Position numbers and translations under genes: made by a program. Below are positions 31,145-41,066 of a DNA stretch of 64,000 nt, piece after piece. Under the pieces are notes generated by a model. It was not told where the DNA came from, did no database searches, and was given only the letters and a program-made list of their open reading frames with translations. Source of the stretch: Mycolicibacterium llatzerense (GTDB taxonomy: Bacteria > Actinomycetota > Actinomycetes > Mycobacteriales > Mycobacteriaceae); NCBI RefSeq assembly GCF_000878195.1, contig NZ_JXST01000019.1, positions 50,067 to 114,066 on the forward strand, given 5' to 3'. The number at the start of each line of letters is the position of its first letter. Within the stretch, counting starts at the first letter, position 1.

Positions 31145-32725
31145 GTGCCAGAAGGACACGAAGCACTTACCGAAGACGAGCTGCTACTGGCCAAGCTCGG
31201 CTACAGCCAGGAGCTGCAGCGCTCCTGGTCCGGTTTCAGCAATTTCGCGATCTCGTTCTCCATCATCTCCATCCTGTCGGGATGCTTCACCTCGTTCGGC
31301 CTGGGCTGGAACAACGGCGGACCGGCCGCCATCGCCTGGGGCTGGCCGATCGTTGCGACTTTCATCCTCGTCATCGGCCTCTGTATGTCTGAATTGGTGT
31401 CGGCCTTCCCGACCTCCGGCGGAATCTATTGGTGGGCAGCAAAACTCGGCGGAGCGAAGGCCGGTTTCTATGCGGGCTGGCTCAACCTGATCGGCCTGGT
31501 GGCCATCCTGGCGTCCGTGGCCTACGGCTGCGCGACATTCATCGACCTCACCTTGGGCACCCTCAGCGCCGACTGGTTGGCCGGGTACAGCCTCACGCGG
31601 ACGTTCGTCATCTTCGTGGGCATCCTGGGCATCTCGGCGCTGATCAACATCTTCTCCAGCCACCTGCTGGCGATCATCAACAACGTCTCGGTGTGGTGGC
31701 ATGTCTTCGGCGCGGCCGCCGTCATCGGGATCCTGATCTTCGTGCCGAGCCACCACGCGAGTTTCTCGGACGTCTTCGCCAAGACCATCAACAACAGCGG
31801 CATGTTCGGTGGGGCCACCTCGGGCGCCGGCTGGCTGTTCGTCGTGCTGCCGATCTCGGTGATCCTCACGCAGTACACCATCACCGGCTACGACGCGTCG
31901 GCACACCTGTCGGAGGAGACCAAGAGCGCGGCCGGCGCGGCCGCCAAGGGTATCTGGCGGTCCATCTTCTACTCGGCCGTCGGCGGCTGGATTCTCTTGT
32001 TGGCCTTCCTGTTTGCGGTCCAGGATGCCGACGCGGTATCCAAGGGCGGCGGCGCCGTGGCCGCCATCTTCAACCAGGCGATGAGTTCGAAGTGGGCGGT
32101 GGTGGTGCTGTTCATCTCGACGGCCGGTCAGTTCTTCTGCGCCGTCGCCTGCCAGACCAGCGCGTCCCGGATGTTGTTCGCGTTCAGCCGGGACCGCGCG
32201 GTACCCGGCCATCGGTGGTGGTCTGAGGTCAACAAGCACCGGGTGCCGACGCACAGTGTCACCATCACCGCCGTCGTGGCCGCCGCACTGACCCTGCCGG
32301 CGCTGGTCAAGGTCGACATCAACGGCACACCCACCCCGGTGGCGTTCTACGCCGTGGTCTCCATCGGGGTCGTCGGGGTGTACTTGTGCTTTGCGGTGCC
32401 GATCTACTACCGCTGGCGCGCCGGCGACGAATTCGAAACGGGCAGTTGGAATCTGCGCGGCCACCACCGGTGGATGGCACCTGTCGCGCTGGCCGAGATC
32501 ACGATCACCTCGATCATCGCGATGTTCCCGACGTCGCTGGGCGGGGTGCCGTGGGACCCGAGTTTCGAATGGAAGTTCGTCAACTACACACCGTTGCTGG
32601 TCGGTGGCGTCCTGCTGCTGTTGTACATCTACTGGCACGTGTCGGTGAAGAACTGGTTCACCGGCCCCATCAAGCAGGTCGAGGAGCCGGTGGCGTCAGT
32701 AGAGCCGGTGGCCGAACCCGGCTGA
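31145..32725 (+). CDS. APC-superfamily amino acid/amine permease
   Basis: 526 residues with about 12 membrane helices. Start at a GTG with a strong AAGGAGG site six bases upstream. The first helix reads SFSIISILSGCFTSFG, typical of the amino acid/GABA/choline permease group of the APC superfamily, with SGGIYWWAA following helix 2. The C-terminus is an acidic Val/Pro/Glu tail. The substrate cannot be fixed from sequence; GABA, another amino acid or a polyamine is plausible. It lies 103 bases after the TAXI gene, so it may be a target of that two-component system or co-transcribed with it. It converges on cobQ with no gap. Confidence 0.86.
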   Translation: MPEGHEALTEDELLLAKLGYSQELQRSWSGFSNFAISFSIISILSGCFTSFGLGWNNGGPAAIAWGWPIVATFILVIGLCMSELVSAFPTSGGIYWWAAKLGGAKAGFYAGWLNLIGLVAILASVAYGCATFIDLTLGTLSADWLAGYSLTRTFVIFVGILGISALINIFSSHLLAIINNVSVWWHVFGAAAVIGILIFVPSHHASFSDVFAKTINNSGMFGGATSGAGWLFVVLPISVILTQYTITGYDASAHLSEETKSAAGAAAKGIWRSIFYSAVGGWILLLAFLFAVQDADAVSKGGGAVAAIFNQAMSSKWAVVVLFISTAGQFFCAVACQTSASRMLFAFSRDRAVPGHRWWSEVNKHRVPTHSVTITAVVAAALTLPALVKVDINGTPTPVAFYAVVSIGVVGVYLCFAVPIYYRWRAGDEFETGSWNLRGHHRWMAPVALAEITITSIIAMFPTSLGGVPWDPSFEWKFVNYTPLLVGGVLLLLYIYWHVSVKNWFTGPIKQVEEPVASVEPVAEPG

Positions 32726-34213
32726 TCACGGCAGCAGACTGTTGACGATGATCGGCCGCTGCGGCGCACCGGACTCGACGAGCTTCAGCACCGCGTCGAT
32801 ATCCACATGTGCGGCAAGCAGATCGGCCATCACGTCGAGCTGAGCATCGCGCAGCGCTGCGACGTTGACATCGTCGGCCACCACGAAGCCGTCCCTGCCG
32901 CAGCCCGTCGCCACTTCGGCGAGCCAGGTCCGGCGCACGGCGTCGTTGTCCAGCAGCCCGTGCCAGTGGGTGCCGTACACCTGCCCCCGCCGGATGCCCA
33001 CACCCAGCCAGTCCGGTTCCGCGCAACGGGCGACGCGACCGTGGTGAATCTCGTAGCCGTACAACGGGGTATCCCAGTGCTTCAGGGTCTTGTCGGCGTC
33101 GAACTCGATGTCCGCGTCGAGCAGGCCCAGCCCCGGTACCCGGCCCGCTCCTGATTCGACGGTGTCGTGGATCGTCGTGCACAGCATCTGAAATCCGCCA
33201 CACACGCCGAGCACAGCCCGGCCGGACCGGGCATGTGCCGTGGCGGCCTCCGCCAGGCCGCGGTCGCGCAGCCAGTTCAGGTCGGAGACCGTTGCCTTGC
33301 TGCCGGGCAGCACGACCACGTCGGCGCCGGCCAACTCCGCGGCGGTGTCGACCCAGCGCACGTGCACGCCGGGCTCGCACGCCAGGGCCTCGACGTCGGT
33401 GGAGTTCGAGATCCGTGGCAGCCGTATCGCGGCGACGGTCAGTGCTTCAGCACCCCGCGGCGCCAGGGGCCGGCCCAGTTGTCCGCGCGGCGTCACCGAC
33501 AGCGAGTCCTCGGCGTCGAGCCACAGCTCGTCGCAGTACGGAATCACGCCGTAGGTCGGGCGTCCGGTCAGCGATTCCAGTTGCCGCAGACCGGGTTCCA
33601 GCAGTGCCGGGTCGCCCCGGAACTTGTTGACCAGGTACCCGGCGATCAGTTTCTGGTCCTCGGGCTCGAGCACCGCTACCGTGCCGTACAGGTGCGCGAG
33701 CAGCCCGCCCCGGTCGATGTCGCCGACCACGACCACCGGCAGATCCGCGGCCCGCGCCAGGCCCATATTGGCCACGTCGGTGGCGCGGAGGTTGATCTCG
33801 GCGGGCGAGCCCGCGCCCTCACAGATCACCACGTCGAATTCGCTTCTCAATGAGGCCAATTCGTCGGCCACGACGCCGGCCAGCTGGCTCCGCCGGGTGA
33901 AGTAGTCCCCCGCCGCCACCGTACCGGCGACGATGCCGCGCACCACGAGCTGCGAGGTCCGGTCCCCACCGGGTTTGAGCAGAATGGGGTTGAACCGCAC
34001 ACTCGGCGCCAACCCGGCCGCCCGCGCCTGCATCGCCTGGGCCCGGCCGATCTCACCACCTTCGACGGTGACGGCCGAGTTGTTGGACATGTTCTGCGCC
34101 TTGAACGGCGCTACCCGCACGCCCTTGCGCGCCAGCAACCGGCACAATCCGGCCGCCACCATCGACTTACCGGCGTCCGACGTGGTGCCCGCAACCAGCA
34201 GTGCGCCGGTCAC
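32726..34213 (-). CDS. cobQ: Cobyric acid synthase
   Basis: 495 residues. Amidates the b, d, e and g side chains of adenosylcobyrinate a,c-diamide, using glutamine and ATP. The N-terminal P-loop domain has [17 protein letters not shown] and [10 protein letters not shown]; the C-terminal class I amidotransferase domain holds the nucleophile in [10 protein letters not shown] (about residue 337) and a late catalytic His in [11 protein letters not shown] start directly after mapB, so probably co-transcribed. It is separated from the other B12 genes by 14 kb, which is also the case in other mycobacteria. Confidence 0.95.
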   Translation of the reverse strand: MTGALLVAGTTSDAGKSMVAAGLCRLLARKGVRVAPFKAQNMSNNSAVTVEGGEIGRAQAMQARAAGLAPSVRFNPILLKPGGDRTSQLVVRGIVAGTVAAGDYFTRRSQLAGVVADELASLRSEFDVVICEGAGSPAEINLRATDVANMGLARAADLPVVVVGDIDRGGLLAHLYGTVAVLEPEDQKLIAGYLVNKFRGDPALLEPGLRQLESLTGRPTYGVIPYCDELWLDAEDSLSVTPRGQLGRPLAPRGAEALTVAAIRLPRISNSTDVEALACEPGVHVRWVDTAAELAGADVVVLPGSKATVSDLNWLRDRGLAEAATAHARSGRAVLGVCGGFQMLCTTIHDTVESGAGRVPGLGLLDADIEFDADKTLKHWDTPLYGYEIHHGRVARCAEPDWLGVGIRRGQVYGTHWHGLLDNDAVRRTWLAEVATGCGRDGFVVADDVNVAALRDAQLDVMADLLAAHVDIDAVLKLVESGAPQRPIIVNSLLP

Positions 34214-34214
34214 G

Positions 34215-35072
34215 TCACGGCAGGGTCAGGATGTCGGCGCCGTCGTCGGTCACCACGAGGGTGTGCTCGAACTGCGCCGTCCACTTCTTGTCCACGGTCG
34301 CGACGGTCCAGTCGTCGTCCCAGATCTCGTAGTCCAGCGAACCGAGGTTGATCATCGGCTCGATGGTGAAGGTCATGCCCGGCTCCAGCACGGTGTCGAC
34401 CTCGGGCTTGTCGTAGTGCAGCACGATCAGCCCATTGTGGAACGTCTCACCGATGCCGTGGCCGGTGAAGTCGCGAACCACGTTGTAGCCGAACCGGTTT
34501 GCGTAGGACTCGATGACCCGGCCGACCACCGACAGCTGCCGCCCCGGCTTGACGGCCTTGATGGCCCGCATGGTGGCTTCGTGGGTGCGCTCGACCAGCA
34601 GCCGGTGCTCCTCCGACACGTCGCCGGCCAGGAAGGTCGCGTTGGTGTCGCCGTGCACGCCGCCGATGTAGGCGGTGACGTCGATGTTGACGATGTCACC
34701 ATCCTCGATCACCGTCGAGTCGGGGATGCCGTGGCAGATGATCTCGTTCAGCGAGGTGCAGCAGGACTTGGGAAAACCCTTGTAGCCCAGCGTCGACGGG
34801 TAGGCGCCATGGTCGAGCATGTACTCGTGCGCCACCCGGTCCAGGTGGTCGGTGGTGACCCCGGGTGCGACGGCCTTGCCGGCCTCGGCGAGTGCCTGGG
34901 CCGCGATCCGGCCGGCGACCCGCATCTTCTCGATCACCTCAGGGGTCTGTACCCATGGCTCGCTGCCTTCGCGCACCGTCGGCTTCCACGCGTACTCCGG
35001 ACGCGGGATCGACTTGGGCACCGGCAGGGTCGGAGACACCTCGCCGGGGCGAAGCGCGGTACGAACAGACAT
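34215..35072 (-). CDS. mapB: Methionine aminopeptidase, MapB type
   Basis: 285 residues. Removes the N-terminal Met of new proteins. This is the type I enzyme with the N-terminal extension (about 40 residues with a PxxP-like SIPRPEY) found in one of the two mycobacterial MetAPs (Rv2861c). Metal ligands fit the usual order: Asp in [21 protein letters not shown] strand, His in GHGIGETFH, Glu in TIEPM and Glu in [15 protein letters not shown] hexamer six bases before the ATG suggests a leaderless mRNA. Confidence 0.95.
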   Translation of the reverse strand: MSVRTALRPGEVSPTLPVPKSIPRPEYAWKPTVREGSEPWVQTPEVIEKMRVAGRIAAQALAEAGKAVAPGVTTDHLDRVAHEYMLDHGAYPSTLGYKGFPKSCCTSLNEIICHGIPDSTVIEDGDIVNIDVTAYIGGVHGDTNATFLAGDVSEEHRLLVERTHEATMRAIKAVKPGRQLSVVGRVIESYANRFGYNVVRDFTGHGIGETFHNGLIVLHYDKPEVDTVLEPGMTFTIEPMINLGSLDYEIWDDDWTVATVDKKWTAQFEHTLVVTDDGADILTLP

Positions 35073-35156
35073 CGTCCCAGGGTAGCGGGCGCGGCCCGCT
35101 CACACATTTGGCGCACTCCCCAACGCAGCTCGTGCCTCGCTGCCTGATCGTCGCCG

Positions 35157-35738
35157 CTAGCGGTCTCCGCGCCCGAACCAGGTCCGGCGCGGCCCGCGGA
35201 TGTCGACCGACCCGAAGACCACTCGCCCGGTCAGGATGACGTGCGGCGTCCCGTCGGCGGGCGCGTCCTTGCGATGGTCGGTCGCGCTGCCCACGGCCAC
35301 TTCGACGTCGTCGATGGACGCGCTGGCGCCCTCCGGCAGCCGGAGGTCCAGGGAACTGAACTTGAGATCGAGCTCGATGACCACGATGGGCCCACCGAAC
35401 CGGGCGCGGGTCAGGTCCAGGTCGATCGAACCGACGCGGCGGACCAGCGCCAGCCGGGTCGGCACGACCCATTCACCCTGGCGCTTCAGCGACCCCATGA
35501 CCCCGCGCAGCTCGACGCGGTCCGCCGAGCCCGTGACGATGGCGTTCGGCGCGGGCAGGTCACCGACCAGCACCGCCAGCTCGCCCTGTTGTCGGGCCAT
35601 AGCAACCAGCGCGGAACGCTCGGAGAACTCGTTCATGTCGATGAGTCCGAGCGCCACCGCGTTGTGCAGCCGCCGGAGCGTGCCGTTGCGGTCCGCGTCA
35701 GAGACGCGCAGGACCGCGATCTCGTCGCCGTTGGTCAT
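35157..35738 (-). CDS. DUF1707 domain protein
   Basis: 193 residues. The N-terminal part (about 8-60) is a DUF1707 (SHOCT-like) domain: LRVSDADRNGTLRRLHNAVALG and the following EFSERSALV match the usual form. The C-terminal part is a beta-strand-rich domain with short alternating strands, resembling the cell-wall-stress LiaF C-terminal fold. No membrane segment is seen, so it is probably cytoplasmic. Function unknown; such proteins are common in actinobacteria. TAGCCT six bases before the ATG suggests a leaderless mRNA. Confidence 0.82.
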   Translation of the reverse strand: MTNGDEIAVLRVSDADRNGTLRRLHNAVALGLIDMNEFSERSALVAMARQQGELAVLVGDLPAPNAIVTGSADRVELRGVMGSLKRQGEWVVPTRLALVRRVGSIDLDLTRARFGGPIVVIELDLKFSSLDLRLPEGASASIDDVEVAVGSATDHRKDAPADGTPHVILTGRVVFGSVDIRGPRRTWFGRGDR

Positions 35739-35790
35739 CCAAACAGGCTACTCAGGCCAGGTTCGGTGGGCAGGAGCGGAGCGACCCGGG

Positions 35791-37605
35791 TCAGGCCAGA
35801 TAGTCGGGCGGCAAGCCCTTGAACATGTCGCGGCACATGCGGACCGCGGTCTCGGACCCGCCGCCGCCGACGATCAGGGCGGCGAAGGCCATGTCACCGC
35901 GGTAGCCGGCGAACCAGGCATGCGAGCCACCGGAGAATTCGGCCTCGCCGGTCTTCCCGCGCACATCGCCGCTGCCCCGCAGGTCCTTGGCGGTGCCGTT
36001 CGTCACGACCAGCTGCATCATCGGTCGCAGGCCGTCGAGCATCTTCGGGCTGATCGCCCCGCTGTTGCCCGAAACCGTGGTCGGGCGGCCCTCGATCAGC
36101 TGCGGCAGTGGGGTCTTGCCGGCCGCGACGGTCGCCGCCGCCAGCGCCATCCCGAACGGGCTGACCAGGACCTTGCCCTGGCCGAAGCCGTCCTCGGTGC
36201 GCTCGGCGAGGTTCACCGTGGGCGGCACCTTTCCGGTGACGGTATCGATCCCGGCGACCTGATAGTCGGCGCCGATGCCGTACTGCGCCGCGGCGTTGGT
36301 GAGGGCGCGCGGCGCCATGCGGCTGGCGAGCTCGGCGAAGGTCGTGTTGCACGAGTTCGCAAAGGCCCTGGACATCGGGACCACGCCGAGGTCGAACCGG
36401 TCGTAGTTCGGGATGGTCCGCTGCCCGATGTCGATGGTGCCGGGGCAGCCCAGCAGCGTGTTGGGTCCGGCCATGTCCGATTCGATGGCGGCGCCTGCCG
36501 TGACCATCTTGAAGGTCGACCCCGGCGGGTACAGGCCCATGGTGGCGGTCGGGCCGTCGGTATCGGCGGCCGCGTTCTGCGCCACGGCCAGGATTTCCCC
36601 GGTGGACGGCTTGATCGCGACGATCATCGCCTTACGGCCCACCATGTTCACCGCATCCTGGGCGGCATTCTGCACGTTGCGGTCCAGGCTGATGGTGATC
36701 GACGGGGCCGGCTTGCCCTGAACCTCGTTGAGGATGTCGATGTCCGCGCCGTTCTGGTTGACGCTGACCACGCGCCAGCCGGATTGACCGATCAGCTGGT
36801 CGGCCACCTGCTTCTTGACCTCGGTGACGATGGCCGGCGCGAACCGGGGATCGGTGGGCACCATCTCCGGCTGCGGGGTGATCACCACGCCGGGCAGATG
36901 GCCGAGGGCCCCCGACACCTTGTCGTTGTCCTCGCGGCGCAGGGTGATCAGGTTCAGCGGTCCGGTGGACGAGCTGGCCTGTTCGGCGAGCCGCTGGGCG
37001 TCCATGGTGTTGTCGAACTGTCGCAGCACGTCGGCGACCACGCGGGAGGTCCGCATGAGGTCACCGGCGGCGGAACGGGCATTGAGCGCGTAGTTGTAGT
37101 GGTACCCGGGTACCAGAACGTTCGTGCCGCCGAGCTCGTTGACCGAGGCCCGGACGGGCTGGTCGGCGCGCAGCTGGAAACTCTGGTGCTCCCCCAGGTT
37201 CGGATGCAAATCCGTGCTGCCCCAACGGACTTGCCAACGGCCGTCCTGCCGGATCATGTTGAGCTGCCCGGTGTAGGCCCAGGTGCGGTCCTTCGGCAGG
37301 TGCCAGGTGTACCGATAGGTGATCTTGCCGGTGTCCTGGGTGTACTTGGAGCCGAGCACCTGCGCGTCGAGCTTGGTCGCCTGCAGACCGGACCAGGCCT
37401 GGTTGATCGCGGTACGTGCGTCGTTGGGTTTGTCGGACAGGTCCGCGGCGGCACCGGTGTCCCCGCGGCCGAGGGCAGCGAAGAACGCCTGCGCGGTCGG
37501 CTCGGGGCCGTTGGGCTTCGGGGTGCAGGCCGTCATCGCTCCTGCGACCGCCACGACCGACAACAACGCGGCCGAGCGTGAAACGGATGATGTGTGCGTT
37601 GCCAT
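35791..37605 (-). CDS. Penicillin-binding lipoprotein, Rv2864c-like
   Basis: 604 residues. A peptidoglycan transpeptidase anchored by a lipobox (VAGAMTAC, Cys about 27). Order: NTF2-like MecA_N domain (about 35-150), PBP dimerisation domain (about 160-310), transpeptidase with STFK (about 361), SCN (about 416) and KTGEAEF (about 550), so all three active-site motifs are present. Class B, cross-linking only. The N-terminal NTF2-like domain groups it with MecA-like, low-affinity-type PBPs. A TAACAT hexamer eight bases before the ATG suggests a leaderless start. Confidence 0.94.
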   Translation of the reverse strand: MATHTSSVSRSAALLSVVAVAGAMTACTPKPNGPEPTAQAFFAALGRGDTGAAADLSDKPNDARTAINQAWSGLQATKLDAQVLGSKYTQDTGKITYRYTWHLPKDRTWAYTGQLNMIRQDGRWQVRWGSTDLHPNLGEHQSFQLRADQPVRASVNELGGTNVLVPGYHYNYALNARSAAGDLMRTSRVVADVLRQFDNTMDAQRLAEQASSSTGPLNLITLRREDNDKVSGALGHLPGVVITPQPEMVPTDPRFAPAIVTEVKKQVADQLIGQSGWRVVSVNQNGADIDILNEVQGKPAPSITISLDRNVQNAAQDAVNMVGRKAMIVAIKPSTGEILAVAQNAAADTDGPTATMGLYPPGSTFKMVTAGAAIESDMAGPNTLLGCPGTIDIGQRTIPNYDRFDLGVVPMSRAFANSCNTTFAELASRMAPRALTNAAAQYGIGADYQVAGIDTVTGKVPPTVNLAERTEDGFGQGKVLVSPFGMALAAATVAAGKTPLPQLIEGRPTTVSGNSGAISPKMLDGLRPMMQLVVTNGTAKDLRGSGDVRGKTGEAEFSGGSHAWFAGYRGDMAFAALIVGGGGSETAVRMCRDMFKGLPPDYLA

Positions 37606-37726
37606 TGGGACTGATGTTAGAAGTGTGACAAGCCGGTCTCGGGGAGGCACACCGAGACGCAACCGTGACGTTTTTGTGAGAAAGCGGATGCGCGAACACT
37701 CGTGTGGGCGACCCACCCGGCTGAGG

Positions 37727-38581
37727 TCAGTCGAGCAGGACCGTGGCGTAGGTACCCACCTGGGTGAACCCGATGCGCCGGTAGATCGCGCGGGCCGGGC
37801 CGTTGAAATCGTTGACATAGAGGCTGGCGGTCCGGCCGCTGCGCAGCACCGCGGACGCCAAGGTCGCGGTGCCCGCCGCACCCAGACCGCGGCCACGCCA
37901 GTCCGGATGCACCCACACGCCCTGGATCTGACCGACCCGCGACGTCTGCGCCCCGATCTCGGCCTTGAACACCACCTGGCCGTCCTCGATCCGCGCCCAA
38001 GCCCGGCCGGCCGCGATCAATCCCGCCAGCCGGCGACGATAGCCGCGGCCACCGTCGCCAAGACGCGGGTCCACACCGACCTCGCCGATGAACATGTCCA
38101 CTGCCGCAACGACATACGCGTCCAACTCGTCCATCCGGACCGGACGCACCGCGGGATCGAGCGTGCACTGCGGGGCATCCGACAGCGTCAGCAGCGGCTG
38201 GCAGTCCCGGACCTCGCGGGCCGGGCCCCACACCTGGGCCAGTTGCTGCCACATCGGCAGCACCAACTCGGCGCGGCCCACCAACGACGAACACCGGCGC
38301 GGGGCACTCATCACCTTGTCGGCGAACACCATCATGTCGGCCGCGGTCCCCCGCATCGGAATCAGATTCACCCCGGCGAAGCACAGCGACTCGGTGGCCT
38401 GGCTGCGGGTCCACAGCTCGCCGCCGATGGCCACCGCATCGAGGCCGTGGTCAGCCACCCGGGCGGCCACCATGCAGGTGCCCACCGGATCCTCGTCGAA
38501 GACCTGCTGCACCTGGGCGACTTCGCGCACCACTGATATCCGGCGCGCATCTGCGATCCGGAAAAGTGGAGGTGCCGACAT
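37727..38581 (-). CDS. GNAT N-acetyltransferase, Rv2867c-like
   Basis: 284 residues. An N-terminal DUF4081-like part with the FAGVNLIPMRG segment is followed by a C-terminal GNAT domain (about 145-284) with IQGVWVHPDWRGRGLGAAG, the acetyl-CoA-binding loop, and a final YRRIGFTQVGTYATV. ATG with AAGG eight bases upstream. It is downstream of ispG, as Rv2867c is in M. tuberculosis; the substrate is unknown. Confidence 0.86.
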   Translation of the reverse strand: MSAPPLFRIADARRISVVREVAQVQQVFDEDPVGTCMVAARVADHGLDAVAIGGELWTRSQATESLCFAGVNLIPMRGTAADMMVFADKVMSAPRRCSSLVGRAELVLPMWQQLAQVWGPAREVRDCQPLLTLSDAPQCTLDPAVRPVRMDELDAYVVAAVDMFIGEVGVDPRLGDGGRGYRRRLAGLIAAGRAWARIEDGQVVFKAEIGAQTSRVGQIQGVWVHPDWRGRGLGAAGTATLASAVLRSGRTASLYVNDFNGPARAIYRRIGFTQVGTYATVLLD

Positions 38582-38654
38582 TCACCGACCTTCTTGCGAG
38601 TGTGACCTGACGTGCTATTGAGGCTTGCCCGTGACTGCGATCACAAGGCTGTGC

Positions 38655-39821
38655 TCAGCTTACGGTTACGACGGGCGAACCGCTCGCATCGGTGCCGGAC
38701 TCGGCCGCGATTCGCATGGCCTCTTCGATCAGGGTCTCGACGATCTGAGATTCGGGGACCGTCTTGATCACCTGGCCACGGACGAAAATCTGGCCCTTGC
38801 CGTTACCGGACGCCACCCCGAGGTCAGCCTCACGCGCCTCACCCGGTCCGTTCACCACACAGCCCATGACAGCGACGCGCAGCGGCACGTCGAGCCCGTC
38901 GAGCCCGGCCGACACCGCGTTCGCCAGCTTGTAGACGTCCACCTGGGCGCGCCCGCAGGACGGGCACGACACGATCTCCAGGCCGCGGGGCCGCAGGTTC
39001 AGCGACTCCAGGATCTGGTTGCCGACCTTGACCTCTTCGACCGGCGGCGCGGACAGCGATACCCGGATGGTGTCGCCGATGCCCTCGCTCAGCAGCGCGC
39101 CGAAGGCGACGGCGCTCTTGATGGTGCCCTGGAACGCCGGACCGGCCTCGGTCACGCCGAGGTGCAGCGGGTAGTCGCACTTGGCGGCGAGCTGGCGGTA
39201 GGCCTCCACCATGATCACCGGGTCGTTGTGCTTGACGCTGATCTTGATGTCGCCGAAGCCGTGCTCCTCGAACAGCGAGGCCTCCCACAGCGCCGACTCG
39301 ACGAGCGCCTCCGGGGTGGCCTTGCCGTACTTCTCCAGCAGTCGCGGGTCGAGCGAACCGGCGTTGACGCCGATGCGGATCGGGATGCCCGCGGCGCCGG
39401 CGGCCTTGGCAACTTCCTTGACCCGGCCGTCGAACTCCTTGATGTTGCCCGGATTCACGCGTACCGCGGCGCAGCCGGCGTCGATGGCCGCGAAGATGTA
39501 CTTGGGCTGGAAGTGGATGTCGGCGATCACCGGGATCTGGCTGTGCCGGGCGATCTCGGCCAGCGCGTCGGCGTCTTCCTGCCGCGGACAGGCCACGCGC
39601 ACGATGTTGCAGCCCGACGCCGTCAGCTCGGCGATCTGCTGCAGCGTGGAGTTCACGTCGTGCGTCTTGGTCGTGCACATCGACTGCACGGAGATGGGGA
39701 AATCGCTGCCGACGCCTACGTCGCGCACCATCAGCTGGCGGGTCTGGCGACGCGGCGCCAGGGTTGGCGGGGCCGGGGGCTCGCTACCGACGCCCGGCAT
39801 ACCCAAACCGATGGAGGTCAT
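38655..39821 (-). CDS. ispG: 4-hydroxy-3-methylbut-2-enyl diphosphate synthase IspG (GcpE)
   Basis: 388 residues. The iron-sulphur enzyme of the next-to-last step of the MEP isoprenoid pathway. The barrel domain starts at [21 protein letters not shown], and the 4Fe-4S Cys lie in SCPSCGR and in [15 protein letters not shown] 39821 is chosen since GGAG lies six bases upstream; a GTG one codon earlier is too close to it. It follows rip1 by nine bases, so dxr-rip1-ispG form one operon that carries two MEP enzymes around a membrane protease. Confidence 0.96.
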   Translation of the reverse strand: MTSIGLGMPGVGSEPPAPPTLAPRRQTRQLMVRDVGVGSDFPISVQSMCTTKTHDVNSTLQQIAELTASGCNIVRVACPRQEDADALAEIARHSQIPVIADIHFQPKYIFAAIDAGCAAVRVNPGNIKEFDGRVKEVAKAAGAAGIPIRIGVNAGSLDPRLLEKYGKATPEALVESALWEASLFEEHGFGDIKISVKHNDPVIMVEAYRQLAAKCDYPLHLGVTEAGPAFQGTIKSAVAFGALLSEGIGDTIRVSLSAPPVEEVKVGNQILESLNLRPRGLEIVSCPSCGRAQVDVYKLANAVSAGLDGLDVPLRVAVMGCVVNGPGEAREADLGVASGNGKGQIFVRGQVIKTVPESQIVETLIEEAMRIAAESGTDASGSPVVTVS

Positions 39822-39830
39822 CACGGTCTC

Positions 39831-41066
39831 CTACTGGAAGATTCGAATGGGGTTCACAAGATCGGCCGTGACGGTCAGCAGCATGTAGCCGCCGATCACC
39901 ACCAGGACCACATAGGTGGCCGGCATCAGCTTGAGGTAGTTCACCGGAGCCGCGGCGACTTTGCCGCGGGACGCGCGAATCATATTGCGGAGCTTCTCGA
40001 AGACTGCGACCGCGATGTGTCCGCCATCGAACGGCAGCAGCGGCAGCAGGTTCACCGCGCCCAGGACGAAGTTCAGCTGCGCGAGGAAGAACCAGAACAT
40101 CACCCACAACCCGTGGTCGACGGTGTCGCCGCCGATGATGCTCGCGCCGACCACGCTGATCGGGGTTTCCTTGTCGCGCTCGCCGCCGCCGATCGAGTGG
40201 ATCAGCGCACCCACCTTGGTCGGGATCTTCGCCAGCGACTTGCCCAGTTCGACGGCCAGGTCACCGGTGAAGGTGAAGGTCGCGGGCACGGCGGTCAGTG
40301 CGTTGTACTGCGTCGGTCCGGGCAGCGGCGCCGCGGTGACGCCGATGGCGCCGACGGTCGCCGCGGTGTCGGAGTCCTTGACCGTGAATCGCTGGGTCTG
40401 CTCGACGTTGACGGTGGTGGTGAACGTCTGGCCGCCGCGTTGGTAGACGACCGGAACAGTGCCGCTGAGGCCGCGGATGGCTTTCGCCATCTCCTCGAAC
40501 GTGCTCACCGATTTGTCGCCGACCTTCACCACGGTGTCCCCGGCCTTCAAGCCGGCCGCGGCGGCGGGACCGGCCCCCGGATGCGGGCACGGACCGAACG
40601 GGTTGTCGCCCGTCTTGGCAATTTGCGGTGCCACACAAGCGGTCTCACCGATCACCGCGGTCGTCGTCTGGTGCAGATTCGGCAGGCCCCACGTCACCGC
40701 GATGCCGTAGATCAGCACCAGTCCGATGATGAAGTTCATCGCGGGTCCGGCGAACAGCACGGCGACGCGCTTCCACACCTTCTGCTTGTACATCGCGTAC
40801 GGCTCATCCGCGGGCGCGATCTCGTCGACCGACGTCATGCCCGCGATATCGCAGAAGCCGCCCAGCGGCACGGCCTTGAGGCCGTATTCGGTGGTGCCGA
40901 GCCGGTTGGGCCGGTGCGTGGACCACAGCGTCGGGCCGAAGCCGACGAAGTACCGCCGCACCTTCATCCCGGTGGCCCGGGCCACCCACATGTGGCCACA
41001 CTCGTGCAGGGCCACCGACACCAGAATGGCCAGCGCGAAGAGCGCAATACCGATCACGAACATCAT
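39831..41066 (-). CDS. rip1: Site-2 intramembrane metalloprotease Rip1
   Basis: 411 residues. Cuts anti-sigma factors inside the membrane (in M. tuberculosis those of SigK, SigL and SigM) and affects cell-wall lipids. Zinc motif HECGH at residues 21-25 in the first helix, and the third ligand Asp in LLPFDGGH at about 340. Between them lies a PDZ-like domain (about 165-270) with [13 protein letters not shown]. The ATG at 41066 begins MMFV as in M. tuberculosis Rip1, and overlaps the dxr stop by four bases; the 18-codon upstream extension is a shadow. Confidence 0.95.
   Translation of the reverse strand: MMFVIGIALFALAILVSVALHECGHMWVARATGMKVRRYFVGFGPTLWSTHRPNRLGTTEYGLKAVPLGGFCDIAGMTSVDEIAPADEPYAMYKQKVWKRVAVLFAGPAMNFIIGLVLIYGIAVTWGLPNLHQTTTAVIGETACVAPQIAKTGDNPFGPCPHPGAGPAAAAGLKAGDTVVKVGDKSVSTFEEMAKAIRGLSGTVPVVYQRGGQTFTTTVNVEQTQRFTVKDSDTAATVGAIGVTAAPLPGPTQYNALTAVPATFTFTGDLAVELGKSLAKIPTKVGALIHSIGGGERDKETPISVVGASIIGGDTVDHGLWVMFWFFLAQLNFVLGAVNLLPLLPFDGGHIAVAVFEKLRNMIRASRGKVAAAPVNYLKLMPATYVVLVVIGGYMLLTVTADLVNPIRIFQ

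Noticed and set aside
30112..32725. A TRAP transporter operon.
   Set aside because: The TAXI protein is present but the following permease is APC type; no DctM/DctQ-like membrane protein is seen.
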